A stretch of 64,000 nucleotides of DNA from Cellulomonas alba (GTDB lineage: Bacteria > Actinomycetota > Actinomycetes > Actinomycetales > Cellulomonadaceae), in NCBI RefSeq assembly GCF_030362835.1, contig NZ_JAUCGQ010000001.1:1281461-1345460 (forward strand). Reading direction: 5' to 3'. Positions 1-11,060 of this stretch are shown piece after piece. The translations under genes and the position numbers were made by a program. Positions within the stretch are counted from its first letter, which is position 1. Every line of letters starts with the position of its first letter. A model generated the notes under the pieces. That model ran no database searches, was not told where the DNA came from, and saw only the letters and a list, made by a program, of their open reading frames with translations.

Positions 1-772
1 CCGCGCCGGCGCGCAGCGTGCCGCTGGGGTCGAGCAGCCGCGCGCCCTCGTCGGTGAGCCGACCCGCGTCCTGGCCGGCCCGGAGGACCTCGGGGAGCAG
101 GTCGCCGAGGCGCAGCGCCGTGCCGCGGGCCGCGAGCAGCGCGTCGGTCGTGGCCAGCATCGCGGCGTCGTACGTGCCGGTCGCCGGGTCGATCGGGAAC
201 ATGCCGGACGCGTCGCCGACGCCGAGCACCTGGCGACCGGTGAGCCGCTCGTGGACGTAGCCCGCGAGCGTCGTCAGGTGCGCGATGCGTGCGACGTGCG
301 GCTCGTCGTCGATCACGGCCTGGTACAGGTGCGCGATCGACCAGCGCAGCGGGACGTTGAAGCCGAGCCGGTCGGTGAGCTCCTGCGCCGCGGGGCCGGT
401 CGACGTGTTGCGCCACGTCCGGAACGGCACGAGCAGCTCGCCGGCGGCGTCGAACGCGAGGTAGCCGTGCATCATCGCCGAGACGCCGAGCGCCCGGACC
501 GCGGTCAGCCGCACGCCGTGCCGGCGCTCGACGTCCGCGCGCAGGTCGGCGACGGCCGCCTGCAGGCCGCTCCACACCTCGTCGAGGCCGTACGTCCAGC
601 GGCCGTCGACGAGGCGGTTCTCCCACGCGTGGCCGCCCGTCGCGAGCACCTGGGCGTCCGGGTCGATCAGACAGGCCTTGATGCGCGTCGAGCCGAGCTC
701 GATGCCGAGCACCGCGCGGCCGGCGGCGACGGCGTCGCGGCCGCTGCTCTCGCTGCGAGCCTGGTCCGCCAT
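1..772 (-). CDS. FGGY-family carbohydrate kinase, L-ribulokinase-like (3' end outside window)
   Basis: The gene reads leftwards from ATG at 772 and runs off the left edge, so about 257 N-terminal residues are visible. The phosphate-1 loop of the ASKHA fold is seen as [10 protein letters not shown] (about residues 23-32). It is followed by [24 protein letters not shown] and [10 protein letters not shown], words typical of the alternative FGGY kinases that often sit with L-arabinose genes. FGGY kinases phosphorylate a pentose, pentulose or hexulose in the cytoplasm. A LacI-type regulator gene lies just upstream on the same strand, and a perfect LacI-type operator lies 78 bp before the start, so this is a sugar-inducible catabolic gene. 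The family is clear. L-ribulose as substrate is inference; xylulose or another ketose is possible. Confidence 0.82.
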   Translation of the reverse strand, partial: MADQARSESSGRDAVAAGRAVLGIELGSTRIKACLIDPDAQVLATGGHAWENRLVDGRWTYGLDEVWSGLQAAVADLRADVERRHGVRLTAVRALGVSAMMHGYLAFDAAGELLVPFRTWRNTSTGPAAQELTDRLGFNVPLRWSIAHLYQAVIDDEPHVARIAHLTTLAGYVHERLTGRQVLGVGDASGMFPIDPATGTYDAAMLATTDALLAARGTALRLGDLLPEVLRAGQDAGRLTDEGARLLDPSGTLRAGA

Positions 773-849
773 CAGGTCCTCCTCGACCGTCCGCCGCCAC
801 GCACCGAGGTGCGGGCGCGCCGCGTCGACGTGCCGGCGCGGTGCTGCGA

Positions 850-863
850 TGTTAGCGCTAACA
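850..863. promoter_or_regulatory. LacI-family operator palindrome
   Basis: TGTTAGCGCTAACA is a perfect 14-bp palindrome with the central CG step typical of LacI-family operators. It is one of the few AT-containing stretches in this region. It lies between the LacI-type gene (3' end at 909) and the sugar kinase (start 772), about 78 bp before the kinase start, where bound repressor would block transcription of the kinase. Which regulator binds is inferred from proximity. Confidence 0.75.
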
Positions 864-908
864 AATGCAGAGGTGTCAATCGCGGGGCGGACCGCGGCCG
901 GCACCCCG

Positions 909-1958
909 TCACGCCCGTGGCCCCGCCGTGCTCGCGCGGACGACGAGCGTCGGCTCGATGAGACGCGCGCCCACCGCCGCGCCCCCGATCGCCTCGGTGA
1001 GCGCCGTCAGCGCCTGCCGGCCGACCGCCGCGAACGGCTGGCTCACGGTGGTCAGGGACGGGACGAAGAACGCCGCACCCGCGATGTCGTCGAAGCCCGC
1101 GACCGAGACGTCGTCGGGGACGCGCACGCCCCGCTCCCACAGCGCGCGCAGCACGCCGAGCGCGAGCTGGTCGTTGGCCGCGAAGACCGCAGTCGGCCCG
1201 TCCCCCGCGCGCACCGCGTCGGCGATCCGCTGCCCCGCGTCGTAGCCCGCCTGCGCCGACCAGTCGCAGCGCACGACGTGCCCGGGCTCGACGCCGCGGT
1301 CGCGCAGCGCCTCGCTCCAGCCCCGCTCCCGCTCGCGCGCGTCGAACCAGTCGGCCGGGCCGGCCAGGTGCAGCACGTCACGATGGCCGAGGTCGAGCAG
1401 GTGGTCGGTGACGAGCCGGCCGCCGAGCCGCTGGTCGACCGCGACCGAGACGGTGCCGGGCCGCAGGTGGTCGTCGTCCAGCGCGGCGATCATGACGACC
1501 GGCAGGTCGGTGCGCACGCCTTCGACGGCCGTCGCGACGTCGTCCTGCGGCGCGATCACCACGATGCCGTCGACGCCCTGCACCATGAAGTGGTCGAGCG
1601 CGTCGAGCAGCCGCTCGGCCTCGAACGTGTGCACCGACGCGAGCGAGACGAAGTACCCGCGCTCGCGCGCCGCCTCCTCGAGCGCCACGACCGTGCTGGT
1701 CGGGCCGTACAGCGCCGAGCTCGTGGTCAGCACGCCGATGGTCGCCGAGCGTCGCGTCACGAGGGCGCGGGCCGCGCTGTTGCGCCGGTACCCGAGGCGG
1801 GAGATCGCGTCGCGCACGCGCTCGGCCGTCTCCGGCCGCACGTTCGGGTGGTCGTTCAGCACGCGGGACACCGTCTGGTGCGACACCCCCGCGAGCTCCG
1901 CGACGTCGGCCATGGAGGGCGCGCGGCGCCGCTCGGCGGCGTGGGCCTCGACGCTCAC
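909..1958 (-). CDS. LacI-family transcriptional regulator
   Basis: This 349-residue protein is the usual length for a LacI/GalR repressor. Residues 15-60 form the helix-turn-helix and hinge, with [19 protein letters not shown], then [14 protein letters not shown] and the minor-groove hinge helix around [12 protein letters not shown]. The rest is a periplasmic-binding-protein-like effector domain ([66 protein letters not shown]). It probably represses the kinase gene downstream through the palindrome at 850-863 and responds to a sugar or sugar phosphate. No second copy of the palindrome is visible before its own start. The effector is unknown; an arabinose-type regulator would fit the kinase. 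Confidence 0.93.
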   Translation of the reverse strand: MSVEAHAAERRRAPSMADVAELAGVSHQTVSRVLNDHPNVRPETAERVRDAISRLGYRRNSAARALVTRRSATIGVLTTSSALYGPTSTVVALEEAARERGYFVSLASVHTFEAERLLDALDHFMVQGVDGIVVIAPQDDVATAVEGVRTDLPVVMIAALDDDHLRPGTVSVAVDQRLGGRLVTDHLLDLGHRDVLHLAGPADWFDARERERGWSEALRDRGVEPGHVVRCDWSAQAGYDAGQRIADAVRAGDGPTAVFAANDQLALGVLRALWERGVRVPDDVSVAGFDDIAGAAFFVPSLTTVSQPFAAVGRQALTALTEAIGGAAVGARLIEPTLVVRASTAGPRA

Positions 1959-2065
1959 GGCTGTGCTCCCGTCGGGGGTATCGGTGACGCACCGGGCGGC
2001 GCGGACCGGCGCAGGCGCCGGAAACGTATCACCGCAGCCTAGGGCGCTCCTCGCGTCAGCCGGGG

Positions 2066-2896
2066 TCAGGACGAGTACGCCGCGCCGAGCTCCCGCGAGC
2101 GGTCGCGCGCCGCCTGCGCCGCGGCGACCACGCCCGCGCGGACGCCGTGGGCGTCGAGCTCACGGACCGCGGCGACCGTCGTGCCGCCCGGCGACGAGAC
2201 GCGCTCCCGGAGCACCACCGGGTGGTCGCCCGACTCGGCTGCCAGCGCCGCCGAGCCCTCGACCGTCGCGACCGCGAGCCGCGTGGCGAGGTCGCGGCTG
2301 AGCCCGAGCAGCACGCCCGCCTCGGCCATCGCGTCGATCAGGTAGAACGCGTACGCGGGGCCGGAGCCCGAGATCGCGGTGACGGCGTCGAGGTCCTTCT
2401 CGTCCACCCGCACGACGAGGCCGGTGCTGTCCAGGATGCGCTCGACGAGCACCAGGTGGCCGGGCTCGGTGGCGGTGCCGCGCGCGATCGCGCTCGCGCC
2501 CTTGCCGATCACGGCGGGGGTGTTGGGCATGACGCGCACGACGGGCGTGCCCGCGGCGAGGCGGGACTCGTAGAACGAGAGCGGCAGGCCGGCGGCGACG
2601 CTGACGACGAGCGCGCCCGTGCGCAGCCGGTCGCGGACGTCGGCGAGCACCGACCCGACGACGTTGGGCTTCACCGCGATGAGCACGACGTCGGCGCGCG
2701 CGGCCGCCTCGGCGTTCGACGCGCCCGTGCGCACGCCGTACCGGCTCGCGAGCTCGTTCGCCCGGACCGCGGCGCTCTCGGTGACCTCCACCCGCTCGGG
2801 CGTCCAGCCGCCGCCGAGCAGCGCGGACAGCAGCGTCTCGCCCATCACGCCGCCACCGAGCACGGCGACGTACGGGGCGGTCGTGTCGTCGGTCAT
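2066..2896 (-). CDS. proC: Pyrroline-5-carboxylate reductase
   Basis: This enzyme reduces 1-pyrroline-5-carboxylate to L-proline with NAD(P)H, the last step of proline synthesis. The 276-residue length is standard. A Rossmann fingerprint GGGVMGE lies at residues 14-20, followed by VKPNVV, VSVAAGLPL, VRVMPNTPAVIGKGASA, the active-site region ISGSGPAYAF and the C-terminal RVSSPGGTTVAAV substrate and dimer motif. An AGAGG-like ribosome site precedes the ATG at 2896. It sits 72 bp downstream of the export operon's last gene and 107 bp upstream of the LacI gene, with no evident functional link to either. Confidence 0.95.
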   Translation of the reverse strand: MTDDTTAPYVAVLGGGVMGETLLSALLGGGWTPERVEVTESAAVRANELASRYGVRTGASNAEAAARADVVLIAVKPNVVGSVLADVRDRLRTGALVVSVAAGLPLSFYESRLAAGTPVVRVMPNTPAVIGKGASAIARGTATEPGHLVLVERILDSTGLVVRVDEKDLDAVTAISGSGPAYAFYLIDAMAEAGVLLGLSRDLATRLAVATVEGSAALAAESGDHPVVLRERVSSPGGTTVAAVRELDAHGVRAGVVAAAQAARDRSRELGAAYSS

Positions 2897-2968
2897 GGCG
2901 GTCCTCTCGCGCGGCGTGCGGTGCGCCGGAAGCCTACCGACGGACGGTGACGGCGAGGCACGGGTGGG

Positions 2969-5026
2969 TCAGCGGTTGCCGCCGCCGGAGAACCCGCCCG
3001 GGAAGCTGCCGCCACTGAAGCCCCCCGCGGGGAAGCTCCCGCCGGGGAAGCTGCCGCCGAACGTCGGGCCGCCGGTGCCGCCGAGCCCCGAGAGCCCGGT
3101 GCGCGACGACGAGCTCGAGCTCGACGCGATCTGCGCCCGGAGGTCCGCGAGCACCACCTCGTCGCCCGCCTTCAGGCCCGAGGTGATCTCGGTGCGGTCG
3201 GTGCCGACGGCGCCGCGTTCGACGGTGACCGTCGTCGGCGTGCCGTCGCGCAGCACCTCGACCGTGGCCGTGCTGCCGTCGACGTGCACCGCCGAGGTCG
3301 GCACCGTGAGCACCTGGGAGGCGCCCGCGACCGCGATCTCCACCTGGGCCGAGGCGCCGTCGTAGAGGGCCCGGCCGGTCGGGTCGAGCGCGATCTCGAC
3401 GGTGTACGCCGGGTCGGAGGTGCTCGAGACGTCGAGCACGCCGATGCTCGTGACCGTGCCGGTCAGCGTGCCCTGGGTGCTCGCCGTCGTCGCGGTCACC
3501 GCCTGGCCGACCTTCACGATGTCGATCTTGGTGAGCGGCACCTGCGTGCTGACCGTGTAGCCGTCCGCGCCGATGATCGTGACGACCGCCGACGTGGACG
3601 ACGCGCTCACCGACTGGTCGGGCTTCAGACCGACCGACGCCACCCGGCCCGGCACGGGACTCGTCAGCGTGGCGAGGTCGAGCCTGCTCGCCGCGACGGT
3701 GACCTTCGCCTCGGCCGTCCTGATCGCCGCACGGTCGGCCAGGATCGTCGCCGCCGACGCCACGGACGAGCCGCCGGTCGGGTTCGAGCCGCCCGCGCCG
3801 CCGGTCGGGTTCGAGCCGGTGGACGTCGTGGCCGCGGCGAGCACGATCGTCGGCGACCCGGTCGACGAGGCCGCGGTGGTCGTCGCTCCGGTCGAGGGCC
3901 TCGTGCCCGTCGAGGAGCCCGTGCCCGTCGAGGGCTTCGTGCCCGTCGAGGAGCCCTGCGACGCCCGCTGGAGCGCCTGCTCGTACGCCGAGACCGCCTT
4001 GTCGAGCGCCGTCGCCAGGTCGGAGACCTTCGACTGCGCGTCGTTCGTCGCCTGCTGCGCGGTCTGCGTCGCCGAGACCGCCTTCTGGCACGCGGCCAGC
4101 GCCATCGCGACGCCGTCCGTCGTCGAGCTCCCGGACGACGTGTCGCCGGACCCGTCGGAGTCATCCGCGGTCGGTGAGACGCTCGGCGCGGGGTCGGACG
4201 AGTCGCCCGAGCCCGAGCCGGGCGACACGTCGTCGCCCGTCACGGCCAGCAGGTCGGTGCACGCCGTCTGCGCGTCGGCCACCGCCTGCGTGCTCGCGGC
4301 CAGCGCCTTGTCGGCCGCGTCGGCCTGAGCGAGCAGCGCGCTCTGCGCCGCCTTGACCGCCGCGAGCGCCTTGGCGACCGCCGGGCTCGTGGTGGTCGAG
4401 CCGGAGCCCGACGGGGTCGAGCCGGTGCCGTTCGAGCCCGAGCCGTTCGAGCCGGTGGAGCCCGAGGGGCCCGCCCCCGCGCCGTTCGAGCGCGAGCCCG
4501 TCGACCCGTTCGAGCCCGACGGGAAGGAGCCGTTCGACGAGCCCGACCGGTCCGTGCCGGTGGAGTCGGTGCTCGACGAGCTCGAGCTGGTCTGCGACGC
4601 GAGGTCGTCACTGAGCTGCTGCTGGGCCGTCGCGAGGGCGGACTTCGCAGCGTCGACCGCGTCGTCGAGGTCGCTCGTGTCGAGCGTCGCGAGCACCTGG
4701 CCGGCCGTGACGATCTGGCCGACGGTGACCTTGACGCTCCTGACCGTGCCGCCGACCGAGAACGCCATGTCGCGCCGGGTCGCCGACGCGATCGTGCCGA
4801 CCGTGTCGACCTTCTGCTCGACCGACGCGCGCTCGACCGTCGCGGTGCGGTACCGGTCGGCGTCGTCGTGCGACGCCGCGAGCGCGACGCCGCTGCCCGC
4901 GGCGACGAGCACGACGGCACCCACTGTGGTCAGCGCGACGACGCGACGGCGGCGCGCCCGGCGACGAGCCGACGCCGAGCCCGGCTTGCCCTGGCCCTGG
5001 GCCTTGCGGGTGCGGGGCTCAGGCAT
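2969..5026 (-). CDS. HlyD/MacA-type membrane-fusion adaptor with large Ser/Gly-rich insertions
   Basis: This 685-residue protein has a basic N-terminus, one membrane helix (about residues 28-50), then a lipoyl/barrel-sandwich half (FSVGGTVRSVKVTVGQIVTAGQVLA), a helical part, the second barrel half (LTSPVPGRVASVGLKPDQSV) and a beta-barrel domain. Families of this type are usually 370-450 residues. The excess is two long Ser/Thr/Gly/Asn-rich stretches inside the helical hairpin region (about residues 145-240 and 350-420). The tail is Gly-rich with repeated FPGG words. Its ATG overlaps the lipoprotein stop codon by 8 nt (5019-5026), so it is the last gene of the 9235-2969 operon. It probably links the ABC permease to the thick Gram-positive wall. 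The low-complexity arms could be glycosylated or spacer regions. Confidence 0.85.
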   Translation of the reverse strand: MPEPRTRKAQGQGKPGSASARRRARRRRVVALTTVGAVVLVAAGSGVALAASHDDADRYRTATVERASVEQKVDTVGTIASATRRDMAFSVGGTVRSVKVTVGQIVTAGQVLATLDTSDLDDAVDAAKSALATAQQQLSDDLASQTSSSSSSTDSTGTDRSGSSNGSFPSGSNGSTGSRSNGAGAGPSGSTGSNGSGSNGTGSTPSGSGSTTTSPAVAKALAAVKAAQSALLAQADAADKALAASTQAVADAQTACTDLLAVTGDDVSPGSGSGDSSDPAPSVSPTADDSDGSGDTSSGSSTTDGVAMALAACQKAVSATQTAQQATNDAQSKVSDLATALDKAVSAYEQALQRASQGSSTGTKPSTGTGSSTGTRPSTGATTTAASSTGSPTIVLAAATTSTGSNPTGGAGGSNPTGGSSVASAATILADRAAIRTAEAKVTVAASRLDLATLTSPVPGRVASVGLKPDQSVSASSTSAVVTIIGADGYTVSTQVPLTKIDIVKVGQAVTATTASTQGTLTGTVTSIGVLDVSSTSDPAYTVEIALDPTGRALYDGASAQVEIAVAGASQVLTVPTSAVHVDGSTATVEVLRDGTPTTVTVERGAVGTDRTEITSGLKAGDEVVLADLRAQIASSSSSSSRTGLSGLGGTGGPTFGGSFPGGSFPAGGFSGGSFPGGFSGGGNR

Positions 5027-5966
5027 TCGTCGATCCCTCGCCCGTGCCCTGGCCCGGGCGCCCGAAGCCGCGGCCGCCGAAGCCCGTGCTGCAGCTGCCG
5101 TCGACCTTGTCGGACAGGGTGATGGACGTCGCGGTCACCGCGCCGCTGTCGTCCGCCTTGCCGCGCGCGACCGCGCACAGCCCGACCTTGACGGCCGACG
5201 CGTCGGACCTCGCGGTCGTCGTGTAGGTCGTCGAGGCGTCGACCGCGACCTGCTTCGGTGCGGTCGTCGGCGTCGAGCCGCCCGTGCCGAGCTGCAGCGC
5301 GTCGACCGTGATGGTCGAGCCGCTGACGGCCGTCACCTTGCCGCTCGTGAAGCCGCCGAAGCCGCCCGGGAACCTGCCCGCGCCGGGGCCGCCGGTCGGT
5401 CGCTCACCGTTGGCACCCCGCTGGCCGCCGCCCGGGAGGTCCGTCGGCGCGCCCGACGGGCGCTGGCCGTCGCGGCCGCCGGGGAAGCCGCCGCGCCCGC
5501 CGCCGAAGCCGCCGGTGCACGTGCCGTCCGACCCGGCCGGCGTGATCGTCACGCGCGTCACCGCGCCGGACGACGAGGACGACGCGTCCGCGCCCTGGCC
5601 GACGGCGACGGCCGTGACGCACGCGCCGACCTTGACGTCGGCGAGCGTGCCCGTCGTGGTCCGCTCGAACGTGGTCGAGCCGGTCCAGGTGACCGAGGTC
5701 TGGCCGTCGGTGCCGCGGACCTGCGCGACCGTGCCGGTGACGGCCGCGATCTCGCCGGTCACCGCGCCGCCGCCGGGCGCGAGGCCCGGGCCGTCGCCCG
5801 CGGCGCCCTCCGACCCGTTGCCCGGGCCACCGGCCTGGGCGCTCGGCGCGGCCGAGGGCTGGTCGCCGCCCGACCCGGACGACGACCCCTGGCAGCCGGC
5901 GAGCAGGACGACAGCCGCGGTGGCGAGGATCGCCGGGGCCGCGGCGAGGCGCAGACGGGTGTTCAC
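5019..5966 (-). CDS. Lipoprotein with two DUF5666-like beta-barrel repeats
   Basis: I start this gene at GTG 5966, preceded by GAGGAG; the open frame runs further upstream but overlaps the permease. The N-terminus is a lipoprotein signal with lipobox LLAGC (Cys25). Two related segments follow. Each carries a GxVxxVxGxxxxV strand pattern, then VKVGxC, then SGAVTxxxIT, and ends in a GxCxxGFGG tail, as in tandem DUF5666-like OB-type barrels. A Gly/Pro-rich linker with FPGG words separates them. The gene sits between the permease and the second adaptor, with an 8-nt overlap to the latter, so it likely works outside the membrane with the exporter. The function of such proteins is not established. 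Confidence 0.78.
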   Translation of the reverse strand: MNTRLRLAAAPAILATAAVVLLAGCQGSSSGSGGDQPSAAPSAQAGGPGNGSEGAAGDGPGLAPGGGAVTGEIAAVTGTVAQVRGTDGQTSVTWTGSTTFERTTTGTLADVKVGACVTAVAVGQGADASSSSSGAVTRVTITPAGSDGTCTGGFGGGRGGFPGGRDGQRPSGAPTDLPGGGQRGANGERPTGGPGAGRFPGGFGGFTSGKVTAVSGSTITVDALQLGTGGSTPTTAPKQVAVDASTTYTTTARSDASAVKVGLCAVARGKADDSGAVTATSITLSDKVDGSCSTGFGGRGFGRPGQGTGEGSTNA

Positions 5967-5998
5967 AGGTGTTCTCCTCGGGGATGCGCGCACGCGGA

Positions 5999-7227
<1,229 letters not shown>

Positions 7228-7231
<4 letters not shown>

Positions 7232-7959
7232 CGGATCACCTCGTCGGACTGGATGAGGCCGTCCATGACGCGCACCACCCGCTCGGCGCGCCGCGCGACG
7301 TCGGCCTCGTGCGTGATCAGGACGATCGTGCTGCCCGCGGTGTGCAGGTCGTCCAGGAGCGACAGCACGTCGGCCGTCGACACCGAGTCGAGGTTGCCGG
7401 TGGGCTCGTCGGCCAGCACGAGCGCCGGCTCCCCGACGAGCGCGCGGGCCACGGCGACGCGCTGCTGCTGGCCTCCCGACAGCTCGCCGGGGCGGTTCCG
7501 CGCCCGGTCCGCGAGGCCGACCCGGTCGAGCGCCTCGAGAGCCCGGCGGCGGCGCTCGGCCGCCGGCACGTGCCCGTAGACGAGCGGCAGCTCGACGTTG
7601 CGCCACGCGGGCAGCGACGGCAGCAGGTTGAACTGCTGGAACACGAAGCCGATGCGGCGGTTCCGGATCTCCGCGAGGTCGATCTCGTCGAGCTCGCCGA
7701 CGTCCTCGCCCGCCAGCCGGTACGTGCCCGTCGTCAGCGTGTCCAGGCAGCCGAGGAGGTTCATCAGCGTCGACTTGCCCGACCCCGAGGGGCCCATGAT
7801 CGCGACGTACTCGCCGACGCCGATGCGGAGGTCGACGCCGCGCAGGGCCTGGAACTCGACGGTGCCGGTGCGGTACGTCTTCGTCACGCCCTCGAGCTCG
7901 ATCACGGGCTCGGCCGGGGCCGACGCCCAGCGATCGGGCGCGTAGGTCAGCTCAGCCAC
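7228..7959 (-). CDS. MacB/LolD-type ABC transporter ATP-binding protein
   Basis: I choose GTG 7959 as start. It overlaps the adaptor's stop by 8 nt and gives 243 residues; upstream in-frame codons lie inside the adaptor gene. Walker A is GPSGSGKST, the Q-loop is [10 protein letters not shown], the signature is [15 protein letters not shown], Walker B is [12 protein letters not shown] and the switch His is in LITHEADVA. These match the LolD/MacB/FtsE class that pairs with FtsX-like permeases. It powers the permease encoded next, coupled by a 4-nt GTGA overlap. Confidence 0.95.
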
Positions 7960-9235
7960 GACCGCCGCCCTGGGTGCCGCCGGGCAGGTTGCCGCCGAAG
8001 CCGCCCTCGGGCAGGCGCCCGCCGCCCGGGCGTTCGCCGCCGGGGAACGTCCCCCCGAAGCCTCCCTCACCGCGCTGGCCGCGCTGGCTGCCGGACCCCG
8101 ACCCGCCGCCCGGGGTGAACGTCACGAGGACGACCGAGTCGCCCTCGGTCAGGCCCGACGTGATCTCGGTCATCTGGTTCGCGGTCTCGCCGGTCTTCAC
8201 GGCGACCTTGGTCTGCTTGCCCTCCGCGTCGACCTTCGTCACGTAGCTGACGCCGTCCGTGCCGGTGCTCACCGCGAGGCTCGGCACCGCGAGGACGCCC
8301 GTGCGCTTGGAGTAGATGACCTTCACGTCCGCGGACTCGCCGTCGTGCAGGGTGCTCTGGCCCGGCGTCACCGCGATCGTCACGGGGTACGAGGCGACGC
8401 CCGACGAGCTCGTCGAGAGCAGGCCGATCGCGCTCACCGTGCCGTACACCGTGCCCGCGACGTCGTCGATCGCGATCTCGGCCTGGTCGCCGACCTTGAC
8501 GTTCGCGACCTCCGAGTCGGACACCGTGGCGTCGACGTCCCACGAGTCGGTGCCGACGATCACGAACTGCGCGCTCGACGAGCTCGAGCTGGACGAGCTG
8601 GACGACGAGCTCGGGAAGCTCGAGCTCCCGTTGCTGCTGCCGTTGCTGCCGTTGCTCCCGTTGCCGCTCGAGCCGGTCACGGCGTCGCCGACCGCCAGGT
8701 TGACGGACGTCAGCAGCCCCGACACCGGCGCCGTCAGCGTGGCCGCGCGGTAGTCGTCCTCGGCGGTGTCGACCGCGGCCTGCGCCACGTCGACCTGCGA
8801 CCGCGCCGCCGCGACTCGCGAGACGGACGCGTCGCTCCCGTCGCTCGCGTCCCGCGCGTCCGACCACGTCGCCTCCGCGCTCGCGAGGTCAGCCTTGGCG
8901 GAGAGCAGGTCGGCCTTGAGCTGCAGCGTGTCGACCTTGGCCAGCACGTCGCCCTTCGTGACCTGCGTGCCCTGCGTCACGGGCACCGACGTGACCGTGC
9001 CACTGACCGCGAAGCTCACGTCCTCCTCGACGCTGGGCGAGACCGTGCCCGTCGAGCTGACGGTCTTCTGCATGGTCGTCGTGCTGGCCTGGACGGTGCG
9101 CGTGACGGGCGCCGCGGCGCTCGCCTCGTCCCCCCGGAAGCCGAACCACCAGACCCCGACCCCGGCCAGCGCGAGGACGACGACGGCCGTGGCCACCTTC
9201 GCCCAGGGGTTGGTCCGTCTCCAGACGCGACGCAT
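7952..9235 (-). CDS. HlyD/MacA-type membrane-fusion adaptor, first gene of the export operon
   Basis: A 427-residue adaptor with an N-terminal membrane helix (about residues 12-32), a lipoyl half (FAVSGTVTSVPVTQGTQVTKGDVLAKV), a short coiled hairpin, a Ser-rich insertion of about 45 residues with a run of 13 serines, the second lipoyl half and a beta-barrel domain. The C-terminus is Gly-rich with GGFGGTFPGG-type words. It heads five overlapping genes (9235 to 2969) that together form an actinobacterial MacAB-like exporter. A pair of 11-bp direct repeats lies about 100 bp upstream (9334-9355). The polyserine tract is encoded by mixed serine codons, so it is less likely to be a simple slippage tract. 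Confidence 0.88.
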   Translation of the reverse strand: MRRVWRRTNPWAKVATAVVVLALAGVGVWWFGFRGDEASAAAPVTRTVQASTTTMQKTVSSTGTVSPSVEEDVSFAVSGTVTSVPVTQGTQVTKGDVLAKVDTLQLKADLLSAKADLASAEATWSDARDASDGSDASVSRVAAARSQVDVAQAAVDTAEDDYRAATLTAPVSGLLTSVNLAVGDAVTGSSGNGSNGSNGSSNGSSSFPSSSSSSSSSSSSSAQFVIVGTDSWDVDATVSDSEVANVKVGDQAEIAIDDVAGTVYGTVSAIGLLSTSSSGVASYPVTIAVTPGQSTLHDGESADVKVIYSKRTGVLAVPSLAVSTGTDGVSYVTKVDAEGKQTKVAVKTGETANQMTEITSGLTEGDSVVLVTFTPGGGSGSGSQRGQRGEGGFGGTFPGGERPGGGRLPEGGFGGNLPGGTQGGGRG

Positions 9236-9333
9236 GGTCTCCCTCGTTCACCTCAGCGGGGGCGACGTGCCCCGGGGCGGCCAGTGCGACCGACGGACGC
9301 GAAGGTAGGGAGACGGGCTGGGGCGATCGTCAG

Positions 9334-9355
9334 CCGAGACTGTGGCGAGGCTGTG
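9334..9355 (-). promoter_or_regulatory. Candidate OmpR-type response-regulator box (tandem 11-bp repeats)
   Basis: CCGAGACTGTG (9334-9344) is followed directly by GCGAGGCTGTG (9345-9355); 9 of 11 positions agree. Tandem 11-bp direct repeats are the usual target layout of OmpR/PhoB-family regulators. The site lies about 100 bp upstream of the exporter operon, and related exporters are often controlled by two-component systems. No regulator gene is visible here, so this is a candidate only. Confidence 0.4.
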
Positions 9356-9363
9356 AGGGCAGG

Positions 9364-10998
9364 TCAGACGGTGAGCAGGCCGTCGACGACGAGCCCCTCG
9401 ACCGCAGGCAGGACCTCGGCGGCGACCTCGTGCGCGGGTCGCTCGAGCAGCGCGCCGAGCGCCGCGACGATCTGCCCGACGGTCAGCTCGCCGTCGCACG
9501 CGCCGACGAGCGCGGCGAGCGCCGTGCCCGCCTGGACCGTCCGGCCGAACCCGCCGCCCTGCCGCAGCAGGATGATCTGCGGGTCGACGTCGCCCGGCGT
9601 CAGGTACCGCTCCTCGGTGACGTCCGGCGCGACCACGAGCCGCAGGTCGGCGAGGTCTCGCGTGGCCAGCGCGGCCCGCGCGCGCACCGACGCCTCGATC
9701 GACGGACCGAGCGGCTGCTGCACCGTGCCCGTCACCTCCTCGAGCCGCGCCCAGCCGAGGCCGTCGTCGACGAGCGTCACGATGCCGAACCCGATCGCCT
9801 CGACGTCGCGCGACGCGAAGTCGTCGAGCCACGCGTCGTAGCTCGTCCGCCAGGCCTCGCGGTCGCGGTCAGGCGTCGTGCCGCCGTCCCGGATCCACGT
9901 CTCGGCGTACTGCGCGGGGTCCTGCAGCTCGCGCTGGACCACCCAGCCGGACAGCCCCGACTCGGCGAGCCACTCCCCGACGCGCTCGTCCCAGCGCTCG
10001 CCGCGGCGGACCTCCCAGTTGCCGAGCAGCTGCGCGACGCCCCCCGGTGCCAGGACCGCGCGGACGCCGGTGACCAGCTCGCGCACGATCGCGTCGCCCG
10101 TGCGGCCCGCGTCGCGGTACTCGTACGTCGGGACGTCCGGGTCGCGCGGCGTGATGACGAACGGCGGGTTGCTGACGACGAGGTCGAACCGCTCGCCCGC
10201 GACGGGGTCGAGCATCGAGCCGAGCCGGAGGTCGAGGCGCGCGGGGGCGGTGGGTGCGGCCGGGCCGGCCGGCGGGTGCGCGGCGCCGTCGGTGCGGTCG
10301 GACGCAGCGAGGTGCGTCGGGCTCTCGGTCCCCTGGCCCTCGGCGCGGACACCGGCGAGCGCGGCGTTGAACCGCGCGAACGCGAGCGCGCGGTGCGAGA
10401 TGTCGGTGGCCGTCACGCGCCCGGCGTGGAGCAGCGCGTGCAGCGACTGGATGCCGCACCCCGTGCCGAGGTCGAGGGCGCGCGCGACGGGCCGGCGCAC
10501 CGTCACCTGGGCGAGCGTCGTCGACGCGCCGCCGACGCCGAGCACGTGGTCGGTGCGCAGCGCGCGGCCGGTGGCCAGCTCGCCGAGGTCCGACGCGATC
10601 CACCAGTCGACCTCGCGCGTCTCTCCGCCGGGGTCGACGGCGTCCAGCGCGGTGTACGGACGCAGGTCGACGAGCGCGTGCACCTCGTCGTCCGCCGCCG
10701 TCCCGGAGCTCGCGACGAGCCCGAGTCGCGCGGCGCCGGCGACGCCGACCGTCGGCAGCGCGCGCTCGAGAGCCCGACGGCGCACCGGCGCGCCCAGCAC
10801 GAACGCCCGGATCAGCGCCGCGGCGGGCTCGTCGCTCGACGCCGTCGCGCGCAGCGCGGGCACCTGCTCCTCCCGGTGCAGCGCGTCGGACGCGACGGGA
10901 CCGAGCAGCTCGTCCACGCCGGTGACGGTGAAGCCGGCGGCCGCGAGGTCGGCCCGCAGCGCGTCGACGAGGGCGGGCTCGGTGCGAGGCGTGTCCAC
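9364..10998 (-). CDS. Class I SAM-dependent methyltransferase, RlmG/HemK-like
   Basis: A 544-residue protein. The central part is a Rossmann methyltransferase: motif I is LDLGTGCGIQSL (residues 175-186), a second acidic strand carries TATDIS, and NPPF occurs at 277-280. The NPPF word is typical of enzymes methylating exocyclic or amide nitrogens, such as rRNA guanine or release-factor glutamine. The N-terminal about 130 residues look like the extra domain of large RlmG-type proteins, and the C-terminal about 180 residues form a winged-helix-like extension. A Pro/Ala-rich spacer (about 238-252) interrupts the fold between motif I and NPPF. The gene stands alone, with its stop close to the exporter promoter. 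The substrate is uncertain. Confidence 0.8.
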   Translation of the reverse strand: MDTPRTEPALVDALRADLAAAGFTVTGVDELLGPVASDALHREEQVPALRATASSDEPAAALIRAFVLGAPVRRRALERALPTVGVAGAARLGLVASSGTAADDEVHALVDLRPYTALDAVDPGGETREVDWWIASDLGELATGRALRTDHVLGVGGASTTLAQVTVRRPVARALDLGTGCGIQSLHALLHAGRVTATDISHRALAFARFNAALAGVRAEGQGTESPTHLAASDRTDGAAHPPAGPAAPTAPARLDLRLGSMLDPVAGERFDLVVSNPPFVITPRDPDVPTYEYRDAGRTGDAIVRELVTGVRAVLAPGGVAQLLGNWEVRRGERWDERVGEWLAESGLSGWVVQRELQDPAQYAETWIRDGGTTPDRDREAWRTSYDAWLDDFASRDVEAIGFGIVTLVDDGLGWARLEEVTGTVQQPLGPSIEASVRARAALATRDLADLRLVVAPDVTEERYLTPGDVDPQIILLRQGGGFGRTVQAGTALAALVGACDGELTVGQIVAALGALLERPAHEVAAEVLPAVEGLVVDGLLTV

Positions 10999-11060
10999 CG
11001 GGCCATCCTCGCGGACTGCACAGGTCGCGCGCCGCCCGGGGTCGCGTCCACGAGGCCCCC

